In this document: piece by piece, positions 1 through 12,382 of the stretch | Numbering within the stretch: position 1 is the stretch's first letter | Layout of the letters: the number at the start of each line of letters is the position of its first letter | NCBI RefSeq assembly: GCF_041381155.1 | Contig: NC_091145.1 | Coordinates: 40,823,697-40,887,696 of the forward strand | Origin: Argopecten irradians | Lineage: Eukaryota > Mollusca > Bivalvia > Pectinida > Pectinidae | DNA: 64,000 nucleotides | Direction of reading: 5' to 3' | Translations under genes and position numbers: made by a program | The notes under the pieces: model-generated | What the model was told of the DNA's origin: nothing | What the model saw: only the letters and a program-made list of their open reading frames with translations | Database searches by the model: none

Positions 1-3000
1 TCTGCTAAATATGAAGGCTTACAGTAATAAATAATAGCTTCTACTAAATATGTAGGCTTACAATAATAAACAATAGCTTCTACTAAATATGCAGGCTTAC
101 AGTAATAAAGAATAGTTTCTGCTAAAAAGGTAGGCTTACAATGATAAAGAATAGCTTCTGCAAATGTTGTGAGCTTACATTAATAAAGAATAGCTTCTGC
201 TAAATATGTAGGCTTATAGTAAGAAAGAATAGCTTCTGCTAAATTAAATATGTAGGCTTACAGTAATAAAGAATAGCTTCTACTAGATAGGTAGGCTTAC
301 AGTAACAAAGAATAGTTTCTGCTAAATATGTAGGCTTACAGTAACAAAGAATAGTTTCTGCTAAATATGAAGGCTTACAGTAACAAAGAATAGTTTCTGC
401 TAAATATGTAGGCTTACAGTAACAAAGAAAAGCTTCTGCTAAATATGTAGGCTTACAGTAATAAAGAATAGCTTCTGCTAAATATGTAGGCTTACAGTAA
501 TAAAGAATAGCTTCTGCTAAATATGTAAGCTTACAGTAATAAAGAATAGTTTCTGCTAAATATGTAGGCTTACAGTAACGAAGAAAAGCTTCTGCTAAAT
601 ATGTAGGCTTACAGTAATAAAGAATAGTTTCTGCTAAATATGTAGGCTTACAGTAACAAAGAATAGCTTCTGCTAAATATGTAGGCTTACAGTAACGAAG
701 AAAAGCTTCTGCTAAATATGTAGGCTTACAGTAATAAAGAATAGTTTCTGCTAAATATGTAGGTTTACGGTAATAAAGAATAGTTTCTGCTAAATAGGTA
801 GGCTTACAATAATAAATAATAGCTTCTACTAAATATGTAGGCTTATAGTAATAAAGAATAGCTTCTCTAAATATGTGCTTACAGTAATAAAAATAGCTTC
901 TGCTAAATATGTAGGCTTACAGTAATAAATAATACTTCTGCTAAATATGTAGGCTTACAGTAATAAAGAATAGCTTCTGCTAAATATGTAGGCTTACAGT
1001 AATAAAGAATAGCTTCTGCTAAATATGTAGGCTTACAGTAATAAAGAATAGCTTCTGCTAAATATGTAGGCTTACAGTAATAAAGAATAGCTTCTGCTAA
1101 ATATGTAGGCTTACAAGTAATAAATAAATAGCTTCTACTAAATATGTAGGCTTACAGTAATAAATAATAGCTTCTACTAAATATGTAGGCTTATAGTAAT
1201 AAAGAATAGCTTCTACTAAATATGTAGGCTTACAGTAATAAAGAATAGCTTCTACTAAATATGTAGGCTTATAGTAATAAAGAATAGCTTCTGCTAAATA
1301 TGTAGGCTTACAGTAATAAAGAATAGCTTCTGCTAAATATGTAGGCTTACAGTAATAAAGAATAGCTTCTGCTAAATATGTAGGCTTACAGTAATAAAGA
1401 ATAGCTTCTGCTTAATAGTAGGCTACAGTAAAAAAATACTTCTACTAAATATGTAGGCTTATAGTAATAAAGAATAGCTTCTGCTAAATATGTAGGCTTA
1501 CAGTAATAAAGAATAGCTTCTGCTAAATTGTAGGCTTACAGTAAATAAAAATAGCTTCTCTAAAAAGAATAGCTAAAATGATAAAAGAATAGCTCTGCAA
1601 TGTGTGAGCTTACAGTAAAAAGAATACTTCTGCAAAAGTATAAAGAATAGCTTCTGCTAAATATGTAGGTTACATAAAAAGAATAGCTTTCAAAAGTGAA
1701 GTAAAAAGAATAGCTTCTGCTAAATATGTAGGCTTACAGTAATAAAGAATAGCTTCTGCAAATGGTAGGCTTACAGTAATAAAGAATAGTTTCTGCTAAA
1801 TATGTAGGCTTACAGTAAAAAGAATAGCTTCTGCTAAATATGAGGCTTACAGTAACAAAAAAGGCTTCTTAAATATGTAGGCTTACAGTAATAAAAATAG
1901 TTCTGCTAAATATAGCTTACAGTAAAAAGAATATTCTGCTAAATATGTAGGCTTACAGTAATAAAGAATAGCTTCTGCTAAATATGTAGGCTTACAGTAA
2001 TAAAGAATAGCTTCTGCTAAATATGTAGGCTTACAGTAATAAAGAATAGCTTCTTCTGCTAAATATGTAGGCTTACAGTAATAAAGAATAGCTTCTGCTA
2101 AATATGTAGGCTTACAGTAATAAAGAATAGTAATAAAGAATAGCTTCTGCTAAATATGTAGGCTTACAGTAACAAAGAATAGCTTCTGCTAAATATGTAG
2201 GCTTACAGTAATAAAGAATAGCTTCTGCTAAATATGTAGGCTTACAGTAATAAAGAATAGCTTCTGCTAAATATGTAGGCTTACAGTAATAAAGAATAGC
2301 TTCTGCTAAATATGTAGGCTTACAATAATAAAGAATAGCTTCTGCTAAATGTTGTGAGCTTACAGTAATAAAGAATAGCTTCTGCTAAATATGTAGGCTT
2401 ACAGTAACAAAGAATAGCTTCTGCTAAATATGTAGGCTTACAGTAATAAAGAATAGCTTCTGCTAAATATGTAGGCTTACAGTAATAAAGAATAGCTTCT
2501 GCTAAATATGTAGGCTTACAGTAACAAAGAATAGCTTCTGCTTAATATGTAGGCTTACAGTAATAAAGAATAGCTTTAATAAATACAGTAAAAAGAATAG
2601 TTCTGCTAATAGTACAGTAAAAAGAAATAGCTTCTGCTAAATATGTAGGCTTACAGTAATAAAGAATAGCTTCTGCTAAATATGTAGGCTTACAGTAATA
2701 AAGAATATCTTCTGCTTAATTTGTAGGCTTACAGTAATAAAGAATAGCTTCTGCTAAATATGTAGGCTTACAGTAAAAAAAGAATAGCTTCTGTTAAATA
2801 TGTAGGCTTACATATTATAAAGAATAGCTTCTACTAAATATGTAGGCTTACAATAATAAAGAATAGCTTCTGCTAAATATTTAGGCTTATAGTAATAAAG
2901 AATACCTTCTGCTAAATAGGTAGGCTTACAATAATAAATAATAGCTTCTGCTAAATATGTAGGCTTATAGTAACAAAGAATAGCTTCTGCTAAATATGTA

Positions 3001-4355
3001 AGTCTACAGTAACAAAGAATAGCTTCTGCAAATGTTGTGAGCTTACAGTAATAAAGAATAGCTTCTGCTAAATATGTAGGCTTATAGTAACAAAGAATAG
3101 CTTCTGCTAAATATGTAAGTCTACAGTAACAAAGAATAGCTTCTGCTAAATATGTAGACTTACAGTAACAAAGATAAGCTTCTGCTAAATATGTAGATCT
3201 ACAGTAACAAAGAATAGTTTCTGCTAAATAGGTAGGCTTACAGTAATAAAGAAAAGCTTCTGCTAAATAGGTAGGTAGGCTTACAGTAAAAAAGAAAAGC
3301 TTCTGCTAAATATGTAGGCTTACAGTAATAAAGAATAGCTTCTGCTAAATATGTAGGCTTACAGTAATAAAAAATAGTTTCTGCTAAATATGTAGGCTTA
3401 CAGTAATAAATAATAGCTTTTACTAAATATGTAGGCTTACAGTAATAAAAAATAGTTTCTGCTAAATATGTAGGCTTACAGTAAAAAAGAATAGCTTTTA
3501 CTAAATATGTAGGCCTACAGTAATAAAGAATAGCTTCTGCTAAATAGGTAGGCTTACAATTATAAATAATAGCTTCTGCAAATGTTTTGAGCTTATAGTA
3601 ATAAAGAATAGCTTCTAGTAAATAAATAGGCTTACAATAACAAAGAATAGCTTCTGCTAAATATGTAGGCTTATAGTAATAAAGAATAACTTATGCTTAA
3701 TAAGTTGGCTTACCATAACAAAGAATAGTTTCTGCTAAATATGTAGGTCTACAGTAACAAAGAATAGTTTCTGCTAAATATGTAGATCTACAGTAATAAA
3801 GAATAGCTTCTGCTAAAAAGGTAGGCTTACAATAACAAAGAATAGCTTCTGCTAAATATGTATGCTTACAGCAACAAAGAATAGCTTCTGCTAGATAGGC
3901 CGGCTTACAGTAATAAGGAAAAGCTTCTGCTAAATATGTAGGCTTACAATAACAAAGAAAAGCTTATGCTAAATAAGTAGGCTTATCGTAACAAAGAATA
4001 ATTTCTGCTAAATAGGTAGGCTTACAGCAACAAAGAATATCTTCTTCTGAAAAGGTAGGCTTACAATAACAAAGAATAGTTTCTGCTGAATATGTAGGCT
4101 TACAGTAACAAAGAAAAGCTTCTGTTGAATATGTAGGCTTACAGTAACAAAGAAAAGCTTCTGCTAAATAGGTAGGCTTACAGCAACAAAAATATCTTCT
4201 GCTAAAAAGGTAGGTTTACAGCAACAAAGAATATCTTCTGCTAAAAAGGTATGCTTACAGTTATAAAGAAAAGCTTCTACTAAATAGGTAGGCTTTCAGT
4301 AATAAAGAATAGTTTCTGCCAAATATGAAGGCTTACAGTAACAAAGAATAGCTTA
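1..4355. repeat. 39-bp tandem array (about 110 units), open at left edge
   Basis: Head-to-tail copies of a 39-bp AT-rich unit containing GCTTCTGCTAAATATGTAGG followed by CTTACAGTAATAAAGAATA. Variants fall into subtypes (AGTAACAAAG, AATAGGTAGG, TTCTACTAAAT), showing local homogenisation. The right part (2800-4350) is more diverged than the centre. 1400-1960 and 2560-2630 contain many short deletions. The unit carries stops in its reading frames, so it does not code. It lies upstream of, and probably in an intron of, the DSL ligand gene, whose first exons must be to the left. Confidence 0.97.
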
Positions 4356-4562
4356 TGTATACATTCATATATCTAACATGGTTATTTATCATAGCTTAAA
4401 TCAATGTTCAATTATACAACATAAATAGCTTACTCGTGTTATTGTGTATAAGCAGACACCTAACCATAGATAGCTCTAGTTCTGTTGTTCCTAGTTGATC
4501 AGAGGACCACGTATTGGTAGAGTACACCACTGATAAGCCTATATATTCCTTCTGTCACACAG

Positions 4563-7500
4563 GGTTCCGTGAAGCTGAAGGTGGTGGTACATGATGCCGA
4601 TCCAGGTTCAAACCCATCAGACCATGTAGAATCGCTACAAAGGGAGATATCGGAGAAAGTATCGCCCGACAGGTCATCAGCCAAAACCTCAAGCTATACC
4701 CTAAAGAAGCGGACCACGTAAGTAATTACTTAGTAAGGTCTACTTTCCTTATTAATGTTGCGTCATTCACCATAGGTAGTGATTTGTTTTAATAAGTTAC
4801 GAAGAGTAATGAATGCTAAGTAATAGATGTATAGGATGTTTTCTAACGAAATTACGGTTGAAACAAAGTGAAGCTTTTAATACAATTATTCGCTATTCAG
4901 AATAACACATAACGAATAATTTTAACTTCTAACTTTATCTTACTTCATAGTGAAACGGCTGTCCTTTTCATATTGCAATCCCACTGAAGCATATGTATTG
5001 CCATAGACACGAAACAACACAACCTATCCGGTCACATTATACTGACAACGGCAAAGCAAGAGCAGAAACGAGGATTGCTATGTTTATGCTTAATTTATGC
5101 TGTATCTTACCCAGACTCTCTATAAAAGTGAAGACATATTGTGAAGAGGATTGCTATGTTTATGCCTAATTCATGCTGTATCTGTTTCCAAACTCTCTAT
5201 AAAAGTGAAGACATAATGTGACGAGGATTGCTATGTTTATGCTTAATTTATGCTGTATCTTTACCCAGACTCTCTATAAAAGTGAAAACATAATGTGACG
5301 AGGATTGCTATGTTTATGCTTAATTTATGCTTTATCTTTACCCAGACTCTCTATAAAAGTGAAAACATATTGTGACGAGGATTACTACGGGGCAGCATGT
5401 GACACGTTCTGTGTTCCACAAAACAATACAAAAGGACATTACACGTGCGACAAGAATGACGGCAAACGACTGTGTTTACCAGGTAGGTAGAAAAAGGCTA
5501 AAGAGAGAAAAAAGGGGAAAGTCGTGGGAGGAGGCTTTATCTATTGTCGTAAATTGTGATATTTGGTCTGATTTAAAAAGTGTTTTTCATGAAAGTGCAA
5601 GATTGAACTACATCGATACTAAAGGCTGAAATCTCGGATTATAATTGTAAAATATATCAAAAAGTGTGTATAGTTACCAAAGGTACATGAATAGCAAAAT
5701 TTGAACACGAAAAATTAATCATTGCATTTTTTTATAAAACGCAAACATTCCCAACAACAAAATATCCCCATTTATGGTACTGAATAAGTTGACGAAAGAG
5801 TAGGGAACAGATTAACAATGTTATAGAAACATTATTATTCAACTCCTGTGTACATCAACATGCTTATATGACATTGAACAATTAACACAATCTTCTGAAA
5901 TAAATCTGCCATTTGTCTTAGAATGATCAAAGCATTGTTAAGCACTAATATTAACATGTGAGATGTTACCTATATACGTCAATAAATTGATCCGCTTCAT
6001 TGATCAGGCTGGCAAGGTACTTTCTGTGACGATGACGGGGTCAATGAGTGCTTGGAAGAGCCCTGTGATAACGAGCACGTGTGTCTCGATAGACCTGTAG
6101 GATACGAGTGCGCATGCCCATTAGGAACATCTGGTATGTACTATATATGTTAAATACTATTAATACATCAGTTAGAAATTTGAAGATACAAGCAAATTGA
6201 AATCGTACCTAATGATTGATACGACGTGTAAGGGTACATGACTTTTACGACATCTTATTGTCGGAAATACGTATCAAGAATATCTCTCTCCCACATTTAA
6301 TAAAAACAATATTGAATGGATTAATGAACAATTAAGCTTTACCCCTTAATCAATCACTATTAAATATTTTTTCAGCAGTACTGTGTAACCATCACCAGCT
6401 TGTATGTAGGACTTTTTGTCATAATGATTGATGACTATCACACCACACAGCGTCTCCAGTGCTATCGACCATTTTTGAAAATAATTAACAAATACAGAAT
6501 TGCACTGCATTATGATTAACACATTTTAGCTAACGTGCTCATCCAACATTATCTTGAGTTTATTGTTAATAAATCGTCTTAAAATTAATATGCATCACTG
6601 AGTACATGATACGTGCATTAGTTTTATGTCTACTTGGAGAGAATTGCAAGTCTTTGGATGTTACTTGTGCGCGTCACTTGAATCGTGTTATATGCTTGTT
6701 TTCAGGAGAGAACTGTAGTTCTGTAGATTTCACATGTGCTGATGCACCCTGTAAAAACGCCGGAAACTGCTCCATGGAATCTGGGAACTTGACCTGCTCC
6801 TGTCCTCCAGGCTGGAAAGGTGACCTTTGTGAGGAGTCCGTGAACCCGTGTGAGAGTAACCCATGTGAAAATAACGGCACGTGCTCTACTGAACACTTCG
6901 GATTCTCCTGTCTCTGTCACGAGGGATTCGTCGGCGATGTTTGTAATATCACAGATGTAACCACGACAACGAAGATTGAGACGACGACGATGACAGTCGA
7001 TACAACGACAGGAGAGGTGACGACTGAAACAACAGAAAAACAGTCCTCTACAGATGTAAATCCGACAACTACACAACAACCCGAAACAACAACAGGTGAA
7101 GGGACTAGAAAGTCATTTCATTGTAGAGATTCTTATATTGTCAACTTTTTATAATTAAAGAATCTCTTTCACGCACAATTGAGAGTTGTCATCTGACTCA
7201 TTTCGATAAAGCCAACAGTTATTTATAGCAAAATTAGAAGAAACCCTTGAAATTCATTTAACTATACATAAAGTCCCATTGGCCCCCTGATATCGTCAAA
7301 TTAAAGATGCCCACTAGATGTGTATAATGGGGATTCCCCCCCTCCGAAACGGTATCAAAGTAATGTTTTAGATCTTCGAATGATATGTTTCATCGCTTTC
7401 AAAACAATCGCTATAATAGCGGCATACAGAAATTGCAAATAACAGGATCATCTTTTAGCACAAATTTCATGGCGCAAAAAGCTCTTAAAGTTAACAGTAC

Positions 7501-10500
7501 AAGTGTGAGGTTAATTGCATTTCAATATACAATGGATAATTTATATTTAAATACATACAATATGTTTATAATTCATTTTTGTTATTTCAGTTTTACGACT
7601 AGCGTTTATATTACTCAAAGGGAGATTACTCGGGAATAATAAGGAGGACGTGCGAAAAGGAATAAAGAATCTTCTTCTAGAACAGATGGACTTAAAAGGC
7701 GATGTACAGATTGTTCTCCAAAACAAACCGGCATTACTCAAAACAGGGTACGTATTATACAGAACAAAAACCGGCATTACTCAAAACAGGGTACGTATTA
7801 TACAGAACAAAAACCGGCATTATTCAAAACAAAGTACGTATTACACAGATAAACCAGCATTACTCAAAACAGGGTACGTATTATAACTATTATGTTAAGT
7901 GATTTTTATTCAAAAATATAATTAAATACCATGTAATTTTCACAATTTTTTCGGCAAATAAAAGATAATCTGGTTGTGTGGTCTTTATTAGAAACTGGAG
8001 AAATTTCAATCTTTTTTAGTGTTCTGTTAAAAGACCTCAGAAAGCCAGAAAGATCTAGCACACCAAAATCGTTCGACAAAATCAATGTACAGCAGTCATT
8101 TGTATCAAAAAGTTAACTACATGTACATAAATAATAATATTCTACTATACATAATAATGTAATGAGACCAATTTACAAACTTTAAAAACTAATTACTCAA
8201 CACTTTGCTCAATTATTCTAAAAACTTGAATAGTACCCCTTTATTTTACAGAGAAATAGTCACCAAAGTTATCGTAGGTGTTCGGGAAAACGGTAAATAT
8301 GTGGACCCAGAATCTATACAGAAGGTTTTCCAGGAAACTGACATGACTGTGCTGGAGCAATATATACCCTTACCTATCTACCGTGAGGGGGCGCCCAGAA
8401 CAGCGCCTCTACAGGAGGGAGTAAGTATTGGTAGTAAATGGTGTACAGAATGACACTTCTTCAGGAAGGCCAACAATTTGCAATTCTGTGTGGACGTCAA
8501 CAAATAATGACGTGTTGGATAACTTCGTTCATGAACGTTATACACCATATCAATGCAATTTTAACTTAAAAAATTTAGTTATCATTGCTAAGGGCATTCC
8601 CTAATATCATTTAGGTAAAAAATAAAAACCACAGTTATTTCCTTGCATTTACGAAACCAACGCCATACTTGATTTACCTGTGACATAAACATTGTGTACT
8701 AGTAACCTGTATTGAGAAGAGCACAAAGAGACACTTACACTATACTTACGTTAAGTTGTGTATGTTCCAGCACGACAGCTGGATCCATGACAACTGGTAC
8801 GTCGTCCTCGTCGTTTTCGTTGTCATCATCGCCCTGTGTATACTACTCACAGCTTTCATCGTCTATAAAAGGAAGAGGTAAGAAAAATAAAATGTTGTGA
8901 TTTTAATATGTCTCGTTTAATCTTAACGCCATATTAAGTTTTATTTCCCAATGTTTTGCAGGTAAGAATATCTGCATGTTTTGGGAGGTTATGGTATATT
9001 CATGTTTTTGGAGATTATGGTATATTCATGTTTTGGGAGGTTATGGTATATTCATGTTTTGGGAGGTTATGGTATATCCATGTTTTGGAGGTTATGGTAT
9101 ATCCATGTTTTGGGAGGTTATGGTATATTCATGTTTTGGGAGGTTATGGTATATTCATGTTTTGGGAGGTTATGGTATATTCATGTTTTGGGAGGTTATG
9201 GTATATTCATGTTTTGGGAGGTTATGGTATATTCATGTTTTGGGAGGTTATGGTATATTCATGTTTTGGGAGGTTATGGTATATTCATGTTTTGGGAGGT
9301 TATGGTATATTCATGTTTTGGGAGGTTATGGTATATTCATGTTTTGGGAGGTTATGGTATATTCATGTTTTGGGAGGCTATGGTATATTCATGTTTTTGG
9401 AGATTATGGTATATTCATGTTTTGAGAGGTTATGGTATATTCATGTTTTGGGAGGTTATGGTATATTCATGTTTTGGGAGGTTATGGTATATTCATGTTT
9501 TTTCATGGTTTTGGGAGGTTATGGTATATTCATGTTTTGGGAGGTTATGGTATATTCATGTTTTGGGAGGTTATGGTATATTCATGTTTTGGGAGGTTAT
9601 GGTATATTCATGTTTTTGGAGATTATGGTATATTCATGTTTTGGGAGGTTATGGTATATTCATGTTTTGGGAGGTTATGGTATATTCATGTTTTGGGAGG
9701 TTATGGTATATTCATGTTTTGAGAGGTTATGGTATATTCATGTTTTGGGAGGTTATAGTATATTCATGTTTTGGGAGGTTATGATATATTCATGTTTTGG
9801 GAGGTTATGGTATATTCATGTTTTGGGAGGTTATGGTATATTCATGTTTTTGGAGGTTAAAGTATATTCATGTTTTTGGAGGTTATGGTATATTCATGTT
9901 TTGGGAGGTTATGGTATATTCATGTTTTTGGAGGTTATGGTATATTCATGTTTTGGGAGGTTATGGTATATTCATGTTTTGGGAGGTTATGGTATATTCA
10001 TGTTTTGGGAGGTTATGGTATATTCATGTTTTTGGAGATTATGGTATATTCATGTTTTGGGAGGTTATGGTATATTCATGTTTTGGAGATTATGGTATAT
10101 TCATGTTTTGAGAGGTTATGGTATATTCATGTTTTGGGAGGTTATGGTATATTCATGTTTTGGGAGGTTATGGTATATTCATGTTTTGGGAGGTTATGGT
10201 ATATTCATGTTTTGGGAGGTTATGGTATATTCATGTTTTGGGAGGCTATGGTATATTCATGTTTTTGGGGATTATGGTATATTCATGTTTTGAGAGGTTA
10301 TGGTATATTCATGTTTTGGGAGGTTATGGTATATTCATGTTTTGAGAGGTTATGGTATATTCATGTTTTGGGAGGTTATGGTATATTCATGTTTTGGGAG
10401 GTTATGGTATATTCATGTTTTGGGAGGTTATGGTATATTCATGTTTTGGGAGGTTATGGTATATTCATGTTTTGGGAGGTTATGGTATATTCATGTTTTG

Positions 10501-12382
10501 GGAGGTTATGGTATATTCATGTTTTGGGAGATTATGGTATATTCATGTTTTTGGAGATTATGGTATATTCATGTTTTGGGAGGTTATGGTATATTCATGT
10601 TTTGGGAGATTATGGTATATTCATGTTTTGAGAGGTTATGGTATATTCATGTTTTGGGAGGTTATGGTATATTCATGTTTTGGGAGGTTATGGTATATTC
10701 ATGTTTTGGGAGGTTATGGTATATTCATGTTTTGGGAGGTTATGGTATATTCATGTTTTTGGAGATTATGGTATATTCATGTTTTGAGAGGTTATGGTAT
10801 ATTCATGTTTTGGGAGGTTATGGTATATTCATGTTTTGGGAGGTTATGGTATATTCATGTTTTTGGAGATTATGGTATATTCATGTTTTGGGAGGTTATG
10901 GTATATTCATGTTTTGGGAGGTTATGGTATATCCATGTTTTGGGAGGTTATGGTATATTCATGTTTTTGGAGATTATGGTATATTCATGTTTTGAGAGGT
11001 TATGGTATATCCATGTTTTGGGAGGTTATGGTATATTCATGTTTTGGGAGGTTATGGTATATTCATGTTTTGGGAGGTTATGGTATATTCATGTTTTGGG
11101 AGGTTATGGTATATTCATGTTTTGGGAGGTTATGGTATATTCATGTTTTGGGAGGTTATGGTATATTCATGTTTTGGGAGGTTATGGTATATTCATGTTT
11201 TGGGAGGTTATGGTATATTCATGTTTTTGGGAGATTATGGTATATTCATTATGGTATATTCATGTTTTGGGAGGTTATGGTTATTATTCATGTTTTGGGA
11301 GATTATGGTATATTCATGTTTTGGGAGGCTATGGTATATTCATGTTTTGGGAGGTTATGGTATATTCATGTTTTGGGAGGCTATGGTTATGGTTAGATAT
11401 GTTATGTTTTTTTTTGTTTTTTTTTTTTTTTGTAAAGTGGAATTCTTTTAAAGCGTGATAATTGAGCTGAAACAAAACATCAACCAGCACAGCAGTCGAT
11501 CACATTATACTGATATCAGGCAGCCAATTCGTCCCACTCTCTTTATACTGATCATTGAGCTGAAACTATCACTTCGGTAGACTATGGTGGTCTCGAACGT
11601 ATAGGCTTCCTCACCTGGGCAAGCGCTCCATTGAAAGCCAAAATTGAGTTGGTGTCACGCGAGACGAGGAAAGAGTTACCAAACCACAGTTATCCTTGCA
11701 TTTTACGAAACCAACGTGGTACCTGATCAACTGAGACGAGGAAAGATTAGTCTCAATTTAGTCGTGTTACACAGCAAGAAATAATTTCCTGTGTGTACAA
11801 GAGTACATGTTATCGGATTGCGTTATCATAGAAGGCGACTAGATTTTGGATATGAATGTGTTTACCTCTTCCTAAACAGTCTTTTACCTCAATAATTTTT
11901 GGCATGTATTTGGCATTCTCTCTATGAGGTTCTGAGTTTTCTCATATAGCTAAGACATTGAATAGTTCATGAAGTTGGTAATGTTTATTCAATACGTGGC
12001 ATACAGGAGAAGTAATTCCTAAATGCAACAATATTATCTGTTAATTCTTGAAGGTACAAATAACAAATAGAATATTGTACTCTGAAAAGGCTATTAAACG
12101 GTAATCGAGCATTAAATTTGAATTAATGCCTAAAACACAATTACTTTAGGATATATTCAAACTAAACTATATATCGCTAGTAACTTTTAATTTCAATTTA
12201 TTTATAAAATCTGCAGATCTGTAGGGATGGGACAAAAAGATGTCGTGGCCAGACCTACCTCCGGTGTTAGTGACGCGTTTCCAGCCCAATCCTTCGAGAA
12301 TTCCTTATATTTTGAAATGAACAATCATCAACGGAAGAGCAGCAACACTAGGGTAAAGGTCAATGTGAATCCCACTTCGTAA
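4563..12382 (+). CDS. DSL-domain Notch ligand (Delta/Jagged-type), 8 exons, 5' end missing
   Basis: Exons 4563-4717, 5346-5482, 6008-6133, 6706-7095, 7591-7747, 8252-8420, 8771-8877 and 12217-12382 all have AG/GT borders and join in phase, giving 468 residues to a TAA stop. Order: end of the N-terminal (MNNL-like) region with VHDAD; a DSL domain (YCDEDYYGAACDTFC, GHYTC, RLCLPGWQGTFC); three EGF repeats; a Thr-rich stalk (TTTTKIETTTM); a Cys-free module over two exons (DVRKGIKNLLLEQ, TKVIVGVRENG); a transmembrane helix (YVVLVVFVVIIALCILL) with a KRKR stop-transfer signal; and a roughly 57-residue cytoplasmic tail. DSL ligands bind Notch on neighbouring cells. The signal peptide and start codon lie left of the window. 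Only three EGF repeats is few for the family. Whether it is Delta, Jagged or a lineage-specific ligand is open. Confidence 0.88.
4980..5065 (-). repeat. Dispersed repeat family R1, fragment
   Basis: The complement reads GTTGTCAGTATAATGTGACC, also found (with variation) at 35490 and 39490 on the plus strand and at 11490 on the minus strand. It lies in the intron just before the duplicated DSL exon boundary. Confidence 0.6.
5070..5375 (+). repeat. Four tandem 76-bp copies of an intron-exon boundary
   Basis: Copies begin near 5071, 5147, 5223 and 5299. Each has the intron end (TTATGCTGTATC, TTACCCAG) and the first codons of the DSL exon (CTCTCTATAAAAGTG, then GTGACGAGGATT). The second copy lost its AG (TTTCCAAAC). 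Only the last acceptor, at 5345, opens into the full DSL exon; the earlier ones run into stops within about 20 codons. Confidence 0.85.
5483..6007 (+). other. Intron of the DSL ligand gene
   Basis: Begins GTAGGT and ends TTGATCAG. AT-rich; no repeat or coding signal seen. Confidence 0.8.
6134..6705 (+). other. Intron with a degraded copy of the next exon's start
   Basis: Begins GTATGTAC and ends TTGTTTTCAG. From about 6637 (GGAGAGAATTGCAAGTC) it repeats, with changes, the first 40 nt of the following EGF exon (GGAGAGAACTGTAGTTC), 68 bp upstream. The copy lacks an AG in the right place (CTTGGAGAG instead of TTCAGGAGAG), so it is a dead duplicate. Confidence 0.65.
7096..7590 (+). other. Intron of the DSL ligand gene
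   Basis: Begins GTGAAG and ends GTTATTTCAG. Nothing else recognised. Confidence 0.75.
7721..7885 (+). repeat. Four tandem copies (43, 43, 40 bp) of an exon-intron donor boundary
   Basis: The segment CCGGCATTACTCAAAACAGG then GTACGTATTA recurs at 7728, 7771, 7814 and 7854. Each copy carries the exon's last codons and the GTACGT donor; the third has AAAGTACGTA. Using the first donor (exon end 7747) gives the correct phase for the next exon at 8252. Confidence 0.85.
7886..8251 (+). other. Remainder of the intron before exon 8252
   Basis: AT-rich, no recognisable element; ends in the acceptor TTATTTTACAG. Confidence 0.7.
8421..8770 (+). other. Intron before the transmembrane exon
   Basis: Begins GTAAGTATTG and ends TATGTTCCAG. 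No repeat seen. Confidence 0.75.
8973..11395 (+). repeat. 26-bp minisatellite (about 93 units) in the last DSL-ligand intron
   Basis: The unit is TTTTGGGAGGTTATGG plus TATATTCATG. Variants include TTTTTGGAGATTATGG and TTTTGAGAGG. Plus-strand composition is extreme: T 12, G 8, A 5, C 1 per unit. Because 26 is not divisible by 3 and no plus frame has a stop, all three frames read through as a 26-residue repeat, giving long but meaningless ORFs of up to 445 codons. Homogeneous until about 11220, then broken units. Confidence 0.97.
11396..12216 (-). repeat. T-tract and dispersed repeat R1 copy in the last DSL-ligand intron
   Basis: After a T-rich tract (11405-11430), 11470-11620 is the complement of the family seen at 35380-35570: GTCCCACTCTCT, GATCACATTATACTGA and GAAACTATCACTTCGG align in the same order. 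11815-11880 (GAAGGCGACTAGATTTTGG) matches the module at 39400. The last 300 bases are plain intron ending in AATCTGCAG. Confidence 0.6.

Noticed and set aside
1..4355. CRISPR-like array
   Set aside because: The units are contiguous 39-bp repeats without unique spacers, in a eukaryotic genome. Same reasoning for the 62-bp and 35-bp arrays.
4499..4684. 61-codon minus-strand ORF
   Set aside because: Shadow of the plus-strand DSL-ligand exon at 4563-4717, which has splice borders and phase agreement.
8956..11458. Long plus-strand ORFs (up to 445 codons) with Trp/Tyr/Phe-rich repeats
   Set aside because: They come from a stop-free 26-bp tandem repeat read in three frames. The reading has no domain, start context or splice link, and the array lies in an intron with good borders.
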